A DNA stretch of 26,936 nt from JBOGEN01 sp050743265 (GCA_050743265.1 JBOGEN010000045.1:1-26936); one strand, 5' to 3'; shown: positions 7,762 to 13,869, counted from the first letter of the stretch. Notes: generated by a model not told the origin, from the letters alone. Translations and numbers: made by a program.

Positions 7762-8196
7762 TTACCTCAGCGACCCGAAATTCCAGCCGTCGACTTCGGT
7801 GATCCGTCCACGCCAGTGGATGTCGCTAGACAGGCGTTGTGCCCCTTGCCAGATGCTCGCGTCCCGGAGGTGTATGTACGCGTAGTGAGCGGGAGCATCG
7901 GGGTTCTGGTTGTCCTGTTCGTCGCGGAACTTCAGGTTGGCGTCGGTGAACTCCTGGATGAACGACTTGGTCCCTGACGACGAAGGGGACGTGGAAACCT
8001 GCTCTGTGAGGCTGGCCAGCCAGCGACGTGGACCGACCAATGTCCCGCTGACCACGCTGCCACCGAACACGAGGGTGATCTCACTTTCGAGAGCGTGCTC
8101 TCCGTCGGCCATCCGGACGAGTACATCGAGCATCGAGTCTCCGTCGACTCGCTCGGTCGGTGTGACTCTCAGTGATTCCTGTGTGTCATCCGTCAT
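7762..8196 (-). CDS. GvpU-family (gas vesicle accessory) protein, orphan cargo gene
   Basis: This encodes about 144 aa. The ATG at 8196 is chosen because family-like sequence begins after it; a GTG at 8220 is possible, and neither has a good ribosome site. The order ITLVFGGSVVSGTLVG, YIHLRDASIW and IHWRGRITEVDGW closely parallels bacillus-type GvpU, which promotes gas-vesicle clustering. No gas-vesicle structural gene occurs in the window. Hand counts on three 60-base lines give 58-63% GC, below the neighbouring terminase and capsid genes. It sits between HNH and small terminase genes, a typical cargo position. The function in a phage is unknown, and the GvpU fold may be used for something else. 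Confidence 0.75.
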   Translation of the reverse strand: MTDDTQESLRVTPTERVDGDSMLDVLVRMADGEHALESEITLVFGGSVVSGTLVGPRRWLASLTEQVSTSPSSSGTKSFIQEFTDANLKFRDEQDNQNPDAPAHYAYIHLRDASIWQGAQRLSSDIHWRGRITEVDGWNFGSLR

Positions 8197-8227
8197 GTAC
8201 TGAATGTTCGCGGTCCTCACCCAGGTG

Positions 8228-8253
8228 CGTCTACCACTGAACGTCTACCACTG
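8228..8253. repeat. 12-bp direct repeat at the HNH/cargo junction
   Basis: CGTCTACCACTG occurs at 8228-8239 and 8242-8253, with period 14. The second copy contains the HNH stop codon (8245-8247), so the end of that gene has been duplicated exactly where the lower-GC GvpU-like segment begins. Confidence 0.8.
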
Positions 8254-8520
8254 CCGTGAGGCGATGACTCGCCGGCGCCGGAGCTTCTGGCCGAGGGCTT
8301 GGCCGCGTCGGCGGTTGCACGAGCGGTGGGTAAGCCGCTTGGGTCCGCGGCCGCCGAGGGCGAGGGGGATGACGTGGTCGTAGTCGAGGTGCATGTCGAG
8401 GGTCATGGCCTCGCCGCAGATGGGGCAGGGCGCCACGCCGGTGACGCCGAGCTCGGCGAGGGCGGCCTGCCGTTGGCGCTGGTGGTCCCAGCCGTAGCCG
8501 CGTTCGGTGGTCGTGGCCAT
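8245..8520 (-). CDS. HNH endonuclease
   Basis: This encodes 91 aa from an ATG at 8520 that overlaps the previous stop (TGATG). It has a zinc-knuckle pair CPIC (Cys32, Cys35), the catalytic DYDHVIPLALGG with His49, and the final CNRRRG that completes the beta-beta-alpha-metal fold. Small HNH proteins beside terminase genes assist terminase cleavage during packaging in many cos-type phages. Here the GvpU-like gene separates it from the terminase. The length fits the short phage form. A homing-endonuclease role is less likely given the context. Confidence 0.92.
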   Translation of the reverse strand: MATTTERGYGWDHQRQRQAALAELGVTGVAPCPICGEAMTLDMHLDYDHVIPLALGGRGPKRLTHRSCNRRRGQALGQKLRRRRVIASRQW

Positions 8521-8765
8521 CACGCACCGTCGGTGGGGTCGTGGGCTGCGGGCTGGTCGAGGTGCATGGTGCGGATGGGGCCGAGGCCGCCGTGGCTCGG
8601 CCACAGGCCGGGTGCGATGGCCAGGCGACAGAGGTCGCACTTGCGCCAGACGCAGGACCCTTGGACGCGGTGCACGCTGACGGCTGGGGGGCAGTGGTCG
8701 ACGGTGCCACCACCGCAGGTGGGGCAGCGGAGCGGGGCCTTGTCCTCGCCGGGCAGGAGGCTCAC
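8520..8765 (-). CDS. small zinc-ribbon-like protein
   Basis: This encodes 81 aa from a GTG at 8765, overlapping the upstream stop by GTGA. Cysteine pairs CPTC and CDLC plus additional Cys and His residues suggest one or two zinc-binding knuckles. The C-terminal half is Pro/His rich without other motifs. It belongs to a run of Cys-rich small genes upstream of the HNH gene. Function unknown; nucleic-acid binding would be the default guess for a zinc ribbon. Confidence 0.65.
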   Translation of the reverse strand: MSLLPGEDKAPLRCPTCGGGTVDHCPPAVSVHRVQGSCVWRKCDLCRLAIAPGLWPSHGGLGPIRTMHLDQPAAHDPTDGA

Positions 8766-9793
8766 GGCGTGGCACCGGCTGGCTGAGGAGACAGCTCTGC
8801 CGTGGTGATCAGCGTGACAACGCTAGCACGGCGGCTCGGCCTGGACACGTCACGTCGTGTCCGTGTGGCGTCCTGGGCCAGCAGGTCCACGGCGTCACTG
8901 ACGAGGTAGGTGGGCCGGCCTTCGTGGTTCACGCCGTGGGGCAGGATCCGCCCTCGGCTGGCCCACTGGCGCATCCGCTCGGGGGTGAGCGCGACGTCGC
9001 CGAGCGCGGAGACGGCGCGGGCCATCTCGTGGGCGGTGAGCAGCTGGTCGTACGCGGCGTCGAGGAGGAACTGGCGTCGCTGCTTCACCTCGTGCTCGGT
9101 CCCGCATGTGGGGCAGCGGATGTGTGACTTCTCGGGGTCGGCGTAGAGGTCGGTCGGGCAAGGCCCGTCGTCCGTGGTGGCCGAGCACTGCCCGGCGTAC
9201 CAGCGCTGCGGGGGCCGGTCGACTGCGCGCCGGGCCCTGGCGACCACCCGTGCGATGTCGGTGGCGATCTCGTCGGCTGCGGGGTGCACGCGGACGTCGC
9301 CCATGTGGGTGAGCAGCCAGGCGGACAGGGCGGTGGGTGTGCCGCGGGTGGGCAGCTGGTGGCCGTGGGTCTCAGCGATGTCGCGTATCCAGGTGGCCAG
9401 GGTGTCGCGCAGGTCGCGGTAGACGGTCCGGGCGTCGAGCCCGATGCGCGGGGTGTAGTCGGTGGAGCGACGGCCGTTGCCGGTGCCCATCCGGGTCTGC
9501 CCGAGACGGGCCTCGGTGAGGGCCGCGCCGAGCCCGAGCGCACCCTGCCCGGTGCGCCGTCCGGTGTGCTCAGGTGCGAGGACCAGGTCGACGACCTCGC
9601 GGCCGCCAACGAGGCGGCGGGCCTCGATGGTGTGGGTCTGGTACCGGGCCTGGGGGTCGCCGCAGGCGGGGCAGGGCAGCGCTTCGATGAGGGCGGCGAC
9701 GTCGCCCAGCTCGCGCGCGAGGACCTGCTGGCAGCCGCTGCAGATGCTGGTGCCGTGGACGGGGCGTCCACAGAGCGGGCACTTGGCCTTCAC
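8762..9793 (-). CDS. multi-zinc-ribbon DNA-binding protein with C-terminal HTH
   Basis: This encodes 343 aa. The GTG at 9793 is preferred over the GTG at 9796 because its GTGA overlaps the small upstream gene and GGAGG lies seven bases before it. Three Cys clusters are visible: CPLCGR with CSGC at the N-terminus, CPACGD near residue 41, and CPTCGTEHEVKQRR in the C-terminal third. A MerR/excisionase-like winged HTH follows (ALTPERMRQWASRGRILP, then RPTYLVSDAVDLL). It resembles HTH/zinc-ribbon proteins found near WhiB and HNH genes in actinophages. A regulator of late transcription or packaging is possible. I infer DNA binding, not a specific target. Confidence 0.75.
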   Translation of the reverse strand: MKAKCPLCGRPVHGTSICSGCQQVLARELGDVAALIEALPCPACGDPQARYQTHTIEARRLVGGREVVDLVLAPEHTGRRTGQGALGLGAALTEARLGQTRMGTGNGRRSTDYTPRIGLDARTVYRDLRDTLATWIRDIAETHGHQLPTRGTPTALSAWLLTHMGDVRVHPAADEIATDIARVVARARRAVDRPPQRWYAGQCSATTDDGPCPTDLYADPEKSHIRCPTCGTEHEVKQRRQFLLDAAYDQLLTAHEMARAVSALGDVALTPERMRQWASRGRILPHGVNHEGRPTYLVSDAVDLLAQDATRTRRDVSRPSRRASVVTLITTAELSPQPAGATP

Positions 9794-9924
9794 CACCAGA
9801 CCTCCTCGAGTGTGTCCGTCTCGGGTGCGAGGTGCCGTGTGTCGTCGTGGGGTGCTTCGAGGGCGCAGCGGCGTTCGACGAGGACGGGGCCGTCGCCGAT
9901 CGCCGTCACGGCGGTGCAGGTCAT
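9790..9924 (-). CDS. 44-aa hypothetical phage protein
   Basis: This short frame starts at an ATG at 9924 with GGAGG four bases upstream. Its ATGA overlaps the stop of the gene before it and its stop forms GTGA with the gene after it, so it fits the operon exactly. The product begins MTCTAVTAIGDGPVLVERRC and ends in TLEEVWW. Two Cys residues are present, too few to call a metal site. Function unknown. Confidence 0.6.
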   Translation of the reverse strand: MTCTAVTAIGDGPVLVERRCALEAPHDDTRHLAPETDTLEEVWW

Positions 9925-10145
9925 GCGTCCTCCAGGACCCGCCGGCGTTCGGCGGTCACAAGGTCGGGGTCTGGGACGACTGGGTTCTGCGGCCAGATGG
10001 GCAGGGGGGCGGGGAGCCGCGCGGGGACGCGTTCGAGCTCGAGCTCGCGTACGAGGGCGCCGCGGCGGCAGTCGGCGCAGGCGACCTCGGCGTGGGCCTG
10101 GTGGAGGCGTAGGCCGATGCGGGTGCCGCAGGACTCCCGGGTCAC
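9921..10145 (-). CDS. small Cys/His protein of actinophage type
   Basis: This encodes 74 aa from a GTG at 10145, which forms GTGA with the upstream stop. The N-terminal pattern C-G-T-x2-G-x3-H, then CADCRRGA (ESCGTRIGLRLHQ, EVACADC) is a recurring short module in actinobacterial phages and plasmids, and Cys and His spacing suggests zinc binding. The C-terminal half is Pro-rich (LPIWPQNPVVPDPD) and ends in a basic helix. No function is established for such proteins. Confidence 0.65.
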   Translation of the reverse strand: MTRESCGTRIGLRLHQAHAEVACADCRRGALVRELELERVPARLPAPLPIWPQNPVVPDPDLVTAERRRVLEDA

Positions 10146-10342
10146 GGCTGGTCTCCGTGTCTGGCCTCGTGCAGGCCGTCGGTGTGAGCCGTCGCGGTGG
10201 CCCGCAGGTGCACCCGGGAGGACATGTTGGCCTCGTGCTCTAGGCGCAGGTAGTCCCCGTCGGCGCGGACCTGCCCGTCGAACAGGAGGCCGCCGGTGGG
10301 GCCCCACACCTTGACGGTGAACGCGGGGGGCGTGTCAGCCAT
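10142..10342 (-). CDS. small hypothetical protein (66 aa)
   Basis: It starts at an ATG at 10342 with GAGGAG seven bases upstream, overlapping the upstream gene by 8 bases. The protein alternates strands (FTVKVWGPTGGLLFDGQV, DGDYLRLEHEA, SSRVHLRATATAH), suggesting a compact beta structure. It has no cysteines, unlike its neighbours. It ends in a GTGA overlap. Family not recognised. Confidence 0.6.
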   Translation of the reverse strand: MADTPPAFTVKVWGPTGGLLFDGQVRADGDYLRLEHEANMSSRVHLRATATAHTDGLHEARHGDQP

Positions 10343-10715
10343 CGGAGGGCTCCTCGACATCGACGGTGGGCTGGTGTGAGCCGGGGCAGGACCGGCGGGC
10401 CTGGTCGGTGTGGGCCCGCTGCATGCCGTCGTTGCGTGGGACGAGGCGCTTCCCGCATACCGGGCAGACGGCGTGGTTGGCGATCGCCGTTCGGGCGGTC
10501 GTGAACGCCTCGTTCGGCGGGGTCGCCTGCACGGGGGCACGCCAGTCCACGGTGGCGGGTTCGAGAGCCGGGACGGGACGCCAGCCCTGGTGCATGAGCA
10601 CGGCGACGTACTCGACTGCGAACACCTCGGGCTCGGCTATGCCGGCGTCGCGTGCCCGGTGGGTGAGGGCGCGGATCGCGTCGTCGCGGGCCTTCGCAGC
10701 CTCCGGCCCGGTCAC
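10335..10715 (-). CDS. hypothetical protein with C-terminal zinc-ribbon-like motif
   Basis: This encodes 126 aa from a GTG at 10715, whose GTGA overlaps the end of a possible small upstream frame. The N-terminal half is helical (EAAKARDDAIRALTHRARDA). The C-terminal part carries CPVCGKRLVPRNDGMQ, a His, and a later Cys (RRSCPGSH), a likely zinc site. It resembles unknown proteins located between replication and late genes in actinophages. The ribosome site is weak (GGGA), so translation may rely on coupling. Confidence 0.65.
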   Translation of the reverse strand: MTGPEAAKARDDAIRALTHRARDAGIAEPEVFAVEYVAVLMHQGWRPVPALEPATVDWRAPVQATPPNEAFTTARTAIANHAVCPVCGKRLVPRNDGMQRAHTDQARRSCPGSHQPTVDVEEPSDG

Positions 10716-10888
10716 GAGCTCGTCCCGACGCCGAGGGCGCGCGCCCGCGCGCTACGGAGGTGAAGGATCTTCTCCTGCAGAAGGTGTACGTACGTTAGTC
10801 CGTACGTCCGTACGTACGTAGCAAAGCAGCGCGCATGCGGCTCGCAGTGCGGCTCGCAGTGCATCGCGCATGCGTCATGCATGTGCAT
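10712..10888 (-). CDS. possible 58-aa Cys/His-rich protein in the repeat-dense zone
   Basis: This frame is open from an ATG at 10888 to a stop that forms GTGA with the next gene, the same junction style as real genes here. The product is unusual: repeated His/Cys/Met at the N-terminus (MHMHDACAMHCEPH), Tyr/Thr repeats (TYVRTYGLTYV), then a basic helix (EKILHLRSARARA). It overlaps the last codons of the replication gene. Another frame through the same DNA reads as a tail of the upstream protein, so this one may be a by-product of palindromic DNA. The ribosome site is weak. Confidence 0.35.
   Translation of the reverse strand: MHMHDACAMHCEPHCEPHARCFATYVRTYGLTYVHLLQEKILHLRSARARALGVGTSS
10752..10874 (-). 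other. frame continuation of the replication protein beyond an in-frame TGA
   Basis: After the TGA at 10875-10877 the same frame stays open for 40 codons to a TAG at 10752-10754. It reads RMRDALRAALRAACALL, then YVRTDVRTNVRT, then GEDPSPP. From memory, homologous actinophage replication proteins often end in this kind of Ala/Arg then Val-Arg-Thr repeat tail. The TGA may therefore be a recent nonsense change or a read-through point. Confidence 0.5.
10785..10888. repeat. palindrome and repeat cluster, candidate replication origin
   Basis: Within about 100 bases are three TACGTA/CGTACG-type palindromic runs (10786-10794, 10801-10806, 10809-10820). GCGCATGCG occurs twice (10831-10839, 10866-10874), and a tandem 12-base repeat GGCTCGCAGTGC occupies 10839-10850 and 10851-10862. 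A GCATGCAT-type palindrome lies at 10877-10884. Iterons at the 3' end of a replication gene are a known origin layout, as in lambda O. Origin function here is inference. Confidence 0.55.
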
Positions 10889-11273
10889 CACCCGTGCCGT
10901 TCCGATGCCAGCGCGCATTCGCGGCGCGGCGTCCGCGCTCGGACAGGCCCGCCCTCGTCGCCGCGGTCGGCTGGTACTCCGGCCAGTCGTGGATCACGTA
11001 CGAGCCGCTGTCAGGCTGGGGGCAGCGCTTGCAGTCGTGACCGGCGTCGTGCCAGAGCCCGGCGTCGACCAGGCGGTCCGCGTCCGACCCACGGCCGTGG
11101 ATGATGCCCAGCGCGTACGCCGGCACATGGCCGTCCGAGCCCTGCTGGCCGGCGTAGGCGAGCGAGAACACGAACACGGCGACCGCGCGATGCCCCTCCT
11201 TCTGCCGCGTCAGTGACAGCACCTTCCGGTTGCCCGGGAACGCGGCGTCGAGGCGAACCCACGGCAGGCTCAC
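10875..11273 (-). CDS. DnaT/replisome-organiser-like replication protein
   Basis: This encodes 132 aa from a GTG at 11273 with AGGAG five bases upstream and a GTGA overlap. It opens with the family signature WVRLDAAFPGNRKVLSL, then a winged-helix-like region (FSLAYAGQQGSDGHVPAYAL, HGRGSDADRLVDAGLW), a small CKRC pair, and IHDWPEYQPT. A basic linker (ERGRRAANARWHRN) follows. Related proteins are N-terminal domains of phage replication initiators that load a helicase at the origin. It seems short: the family-like tail continues after its TGA. No helicase or helicase-loader gene is visible nearby. Confidence 0.75.
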   Translation of the reverse strand: MSLPWVRLDAAFPGNRKVLSLTRQKEGHRAVAVFVFSLAYAGQQGSDGHVPAYALGIIHGRGSDADRLVDAGLWHDAGHDCKRCPQPDSGSYVIHDWPEYQPTAATRAGLSERGRRAANARWHRNGTGDAHA

Positions 11274-11437
11274 TCGTGCTCCTCTCTGTACGGGTCGAGC
11301 CCGTTGTCGTCGTCCTGGGACCGCATCGAGGCCCACGCGGCGGCGAAGCCAAGAGCCCACACGGCCGCGCCGAGGGCCGCGGCAGGCCAGAACAGGGCCG
11401 CGTCGGGACCTCGGGCGAGGCCTCGCAGTGCGCTCAT
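11270..11437 (-). CDS. 55-aa single-span membrane protein
   Basis: It starts at an ATG at 11437 that shares ATGA with the stop of the LuxR-like gene and ends in GTGA with the replication gene. A hydrophobic Ala/Gly/Trp segment (LFWPAAALGAAVWALGFAAA) is followed by an acidic tail (SQDDDNGLDPYREEHE). It is probably an inner-membrane protein with the tail in the cytoplasm. Such tiny membrane proteins are common in phage early operons; function unknown. Confidence 0.6.
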   Translation of the reverse strand: MSALRGLARGPDAALFWPAAALGAAVWALGFAAAWASMRSQDDDNGLDPYREEHE

Positions 11438-11694
11438 CCGACCCGCTCCCCGCCGCGGAAGACGACCCGGCCGTCACCGTTCGTGCGCGGTGCGACCCCG
11501 AGCAGTCCCCACCGGTAGGCGATGCCGACGGCGTGCGCGCACGTACGGGCGTCCAGGGCGTCGTAGATGCGGGCCAGGTGCGACTTCACCGTGTGCGGGG
11601 ACAGGCCCATCCGGTGGGCGACCTGGTCCCGGGTGAAGCCGTGCGCGAACAGCTCGAGGACCCGCACCTCCTGCGCGGTCAGGTCCCGCTTCAC
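11434..11694 (-). CDS. LuxR/GerE-type HTH regulator, stand-alone DNA-binding domain
   Basis: This encodes 86 aa from a GTG at 11694 (GTGA overlap). LTAQEVRVLELFAHGFTRDQ and GLSPHTVKSHLARIYDALDA are the textbook LuxR-type tetrahelical HTH with its recognition helix. There is no receiver or ligand domain, so it is a minimal regulator, probably of phage or host promoters. The C-terminal ~25 residues are not conserved in type. It lies between the ParB-like gene and a small membrane protein gene. Confidence 0.85.
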   Translation of the reverse strand: MKRDLTAQEVRVLELFAHGFTRDQVAHRMGLSPHTVKSHLARIYDALDARTCAHAVGIAYRWGLLGVAPRTNGDGRVVFRGGERVG

Positions 11695-12713
11695 GCCTGC
11701 TCCTGCGGGTGCGCCGCGTCGTACGCGGATCGGGCGGCCTTCGTGACGTCGCCGCGGGCGTTCAGCGGATACCCGGTGCGCTTGGCCCAGAGCCGGATCG
11801 CCGCGTTCCGGCGCTCCACGGAGCCGTGGAGCTTCGTCCTTGACTGCGGCTTGACCCGGGTCAGGTAGTCCTCGACCTTGCGGCCCGGCCCGGCGTTGTA
11901 CCGCTCCACGAAGACCGCGGCGACCAGGCGTGCCAGCTGGCCCTTGTGGGCCTCGCGGAGCAGCGCGGCCCGGGCCTTGACCTGCCGCGGCGGCATCGTC
12001 TTGAGCTGCTCGGTCAGCCGGGTCACGTCGACCTCACCCGCGTACTCGTCGAGGACCAGGGCGACGCCGTGGATCAGCGTGCCGTCGACGGCGTCGGCGA
12101 CCGGGCCGAACGCGGCCAGGGCGACGGTGAGCGTCGAGTCGAGCAGGTCCAGCCCGCCGAGCGCGACGATGTGCTCACAGGCCCTGGTCGCCCGTAGCGT
12201 GCCGTCCTTCGTCGACGGGGCCACCCGCAGCCCGCGGGCCTCGACCACCTTCTCGATGTCGAGGACGGCCGGCTCACCCGCGCCTCGGCGGGCCCACCAG
12301 CGGTCCCACCCGGTCAGCGCCCGCCGGGCGACGTCGACCTGGTAGAACAGCCGGGCCTCCTCGGCCACGGACAGCCCGCGGTGCACGTTGCACACCAGAT
12401 GCGCGTCCGGGCCGATGACGTCGCGGACCAGGGCGAGGCGGTGCCCGCCGTCGATGACCGCGTAGGAGCCGTCACCGCGGTCGGACACCTCGAGCACGCC
12501 GAGCAGGGTCGCGTCGAACGTCTCGGCCATCTTCGCCACCCGGTACTCGTCGAGCGGGCGCTGGTAGCCCTGGTCGGCGAACAGCGCGGCCGCCGGCAGC
12601 GCGGTCACGTACGGCGGGGGCCGGTCACCGGTCTCGGGCTCGGAGGCGACCGGTGGGGCGGCGAGGAGCTCGTCGGCGTCGGCCAGGGCGGACTCCAGCG
12701 CGTTCGTCGTCAT
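11691..12713 (-). CDS. ParB-like nuclease-domain protein
   Basis: This encodes 340 aa from an ATG at 12713 (ATGA overlap with whiB). The ParB/Srx-type domain covers ~35-130: YQRPLDEYRVAKMAETFD, then VSDRGDGSYAVIDGGHRLAL with the GGHR signature. The C-terminal two thirds are helical and include an Arg/Lys-rich end (RTKLHGSVERRNAAIRLW). Similar proteins are frequent in actinophages next to whiB and replication genes. They may bind nucleotides or DNA, and a true partition role is doubtful because no ParA is present. Calling it a nuclease is only a domain name here. Confidence 0.82.
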   Translation of the reverse strand: MTTNALESALADADELLAAPPVASEPETGDRPPPYVTALPAAALFADQGYQRPLDEYRVAKMAETFDATLLGVLEVSDRGDGSYAVIDGGHRLALVRDVIGPDAHLVCNVHRGLSVAEEARLFYQVDVARRALTGWDRWWARRGAGEPAVLDIEKVVEARGLRVAPSTKDGTLRATRACEHIVALGGLDLLDSTLTVALAAFGPVADAVDGTLIHGVALVLDEYAGEVDVTRLTEQLKTMPPRQVKARAALLREAHKGQLARLVAAVFVERYNAGPGRKVEDYLTRVKPQSRTKLHGSVERRNAAIRLWAKRTGYPLNARGDVTKAARSAYDAAHPQEQA

Positions 12714-13099
12714 GTCAGCCTCTCCTCATACCTGGCCTGCAGGGCCCGCATGGCCTCGCGGGGCATGCGGGACGGCGGAGGTGGCGTCGCGGCCAGCTGG
12801 ATGGGCACGGCGACGTTGAGAGCGCCGACCGTGATCCCGTGCCGGCGGCGGAGCTCGTCGCGTTCCTTCTCTGTCGTCCCGCCCCAGATCCCGGCCTCGG
12901 AGTGGGTGAGCGCGTAGGCCAGGCAAGGCCGGCGGAACGGGCAGCCGGCGCAGACCCGCTTCGCCTGCGCCTCGAGACGGCGTACGGAGGGCTCACCCGG
13001 GTGTGCAGGCCCGAGCGGGAAGAACGTCTCCGTGGCCTCCTCGACGCAGGCCTGCGTGCCGTCGAAGTCCGGGTACGGGGCCGGGGTCACCTCAGCCAT
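12710..13099 (-). CDS. WhiB-family Fe-S transcription regulator
   Basis: This encodes 129 aa from an ATG at 13099. All four cluster ligands are present: Cys18, then Cys50-x2-Cys53-x5-Cys59 (RVCAGCPFRRPC). The G[I/V]WGG turn follows (GIWGGTTEKERDELRRRHG). WhiB proteins bind a 4Fe-4S cluster and act with sigma factor region 4. Phage WhiB homologues can modulate host WhiB targets and superinfection. A run of nine G residues lies just upstream of the start on the coding strand. The C-terminal ~40 residues are an unrecognised extension. Confidence 0.93.
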   Translation of the reverse strand: MAEVTPAPYPDFDGTQACVEEATETFFPLGPAHPGEPSVRRLEAQAKRVCAGCPFRRPCLAYALTHSEAGIWGGTTEKERDELRRRHGITVGALNVAVPIQLAATPPPPSRMPREAMRALQARYEERLT

Positions 13100-13254
13100 G
13101 CCCCCCCCCGCTTCTCAAGAGGGTGGCGCTCGATCGTTCGCTGCACCGCGCCGACGGTCACGCCGTGCCGGGTCGCGATCGCCGCGTCCGTCTCGCCCAT
13201 GGCGCGCAGCCGGCGGACCTCGTCCGCGTCGACCTTGCTGGGTCTCGGGCTCAC
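13087..13254 (-). CDS. small HTH protein
   Basis: This encodes 55 aa from a GTG at 13254 (GTGA overlap). DADEVRRLRAMGETDAAIA, then RHGVTVGAVQRTIERHPL, is a compact homeodomain/sigma-like helix-turn-helix of the type found in resolvase and small phage regulators. The rest is short and basic. It overlaps whiB by 13 bases, so the two are probably co-translated. Target unknown. Confidence 0.7.
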   Translation of the reverse strand: MSPRPSKVDADEVRRLRAMGETDAAIATRHGVTVGAVQRTIERHPLEKRGGAWLR

Positions 13255-13484
13255 GTGGGCCTCCCCTCGGCCACGCGGGACAGCCGCGCGGCCAGGCGTC
13301 GGACCTCGCGACAGGCCCGGCCGTGGCCGCGGGCGAGGAGCCAGTCGGCGTGGCGCTCGCCGTTGCCGCACTCGGCGAGCAGCACGGCCCGCTTGGTGTC
13401 GCGCAGGGCGTCCAGCTCGTCGTAGAGCGCGCCCAGGTCGGCCTCGGTCAGCTCGGAGGCGGACAGGCGCAGCCCCGGGGTCAC
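13251..13484 (-). CDS. hypothetical helical protein (77 aa)
   Basis: It starts at a GTG at 13484 and is joined on both sides by GTGA overlaps. The protein looks fully helical and rich in Leu/Arg/Glu (LSASELTEADLGALYDELDA, ACREVRRLAARLSRVAE). There is one Cys near the middle and one later, and no known motif. Family not recognised. Confidence 0.6.
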   Translation of the reverse strand: MTPGLRLSASELTEADLGALYDELDALRDTKRAVLLAECGNGERHADWLLARGHGRACREVRRLAARLSRVAEGRPT

Positions 13485-13534
13485 GACAGGCCCCCGGACC
13501 GGGCAGTCCGGGTCAGCTCGGGCGTGGCAGTCAC
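13481..13534 (-). CDS. possible 17-residue micro-ORF in the early operon
   Basis: A GTG at 13534 opens a frame of 17 codons (MTATPELTRTARSGGLS). Its start forms GTGA with the upstream stop and its own stop forms GTGA with the next start, so it neatly fills the gap between two genes. It may be a translational relay that keeps ribosomes coupled rather than a functional peptide. Chance cannot be excluded at this length. Confidence 0.35.
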   Translation of the reverse strand: MTATPELTRTARSGGLS

Positions 13535-13869
13535 GCGCACCTCCGGACGTAGAGGCGGTACCCGACAGGTGCAGGTCCGTCCTGGTGCCAGTCGAACCAC
13601 GGCGACTCGACCTCGACCGCCCATCCGCGCGCGGCCAGCTCGTTCCGGACGGAGACGAGGCGGTGCTGGCGGTGGCTCGGCACGAACACGTACCCGTGGT
13701 CGCCGTTGTGCAGGAAGGTGAACTCCCCCGCCGGCGGCGAGACCGGCTCGTGAGGCGACGCCGGCGGGGGAGGCTCAGAGGGGGCGAGGACGGCCGTGAC
13801 CGTGCGGGGGCGGGTCGCGGCGAGCAACGCCACGACCAGCAGCCCCACCACGAGCACGGCAGCGGTCAC
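13531..13869 (-). CDS. small membrane-anchored or secreted protein
   Basis: This encodes 112 aa from a GTG at 13869 (GTGA overlap). The first 20 residues form a signal-anchor (AAVLVVGLLVVALLAATR). A Pro-rich linker (EPPPPASPHEPVSPP) follows, then a C-terminal folded part with aromatic and charged residues (FTFLHNGDHGYVFVPSHR, GWAVEVESPWFDW, GYRLYVRRC). It probably sits on the membrane with the C-terminal domain outside. Function unknown; superinfection exclusion is one possibility for such early phage proteins. Confidence 0.6.
   Translation of the reverse strand: MTAAVLVVGLLVVALLAATRPRTVTAVLAPSEPPPPASPHEPVSPPAGEFTFLHNGDHGYVFVPSHRQHRLVSVRNELAARGWAVEVESPWFDWHQDGPAPVGYRLYVRRCA

Noticed and set aside
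10785..10888. Repeat cluster as a CRISPR array
   Set aside because: Repeats are only 9-12 bases, adjacent or palindromic, with no uniform spacers and no cas genes.
11691..12713. ParB-like protein as part of a plasmid-style partition system
   Set aside because: No ParA or centromere-like repeats nearby; integrase and tRNA context indicate integration instead.
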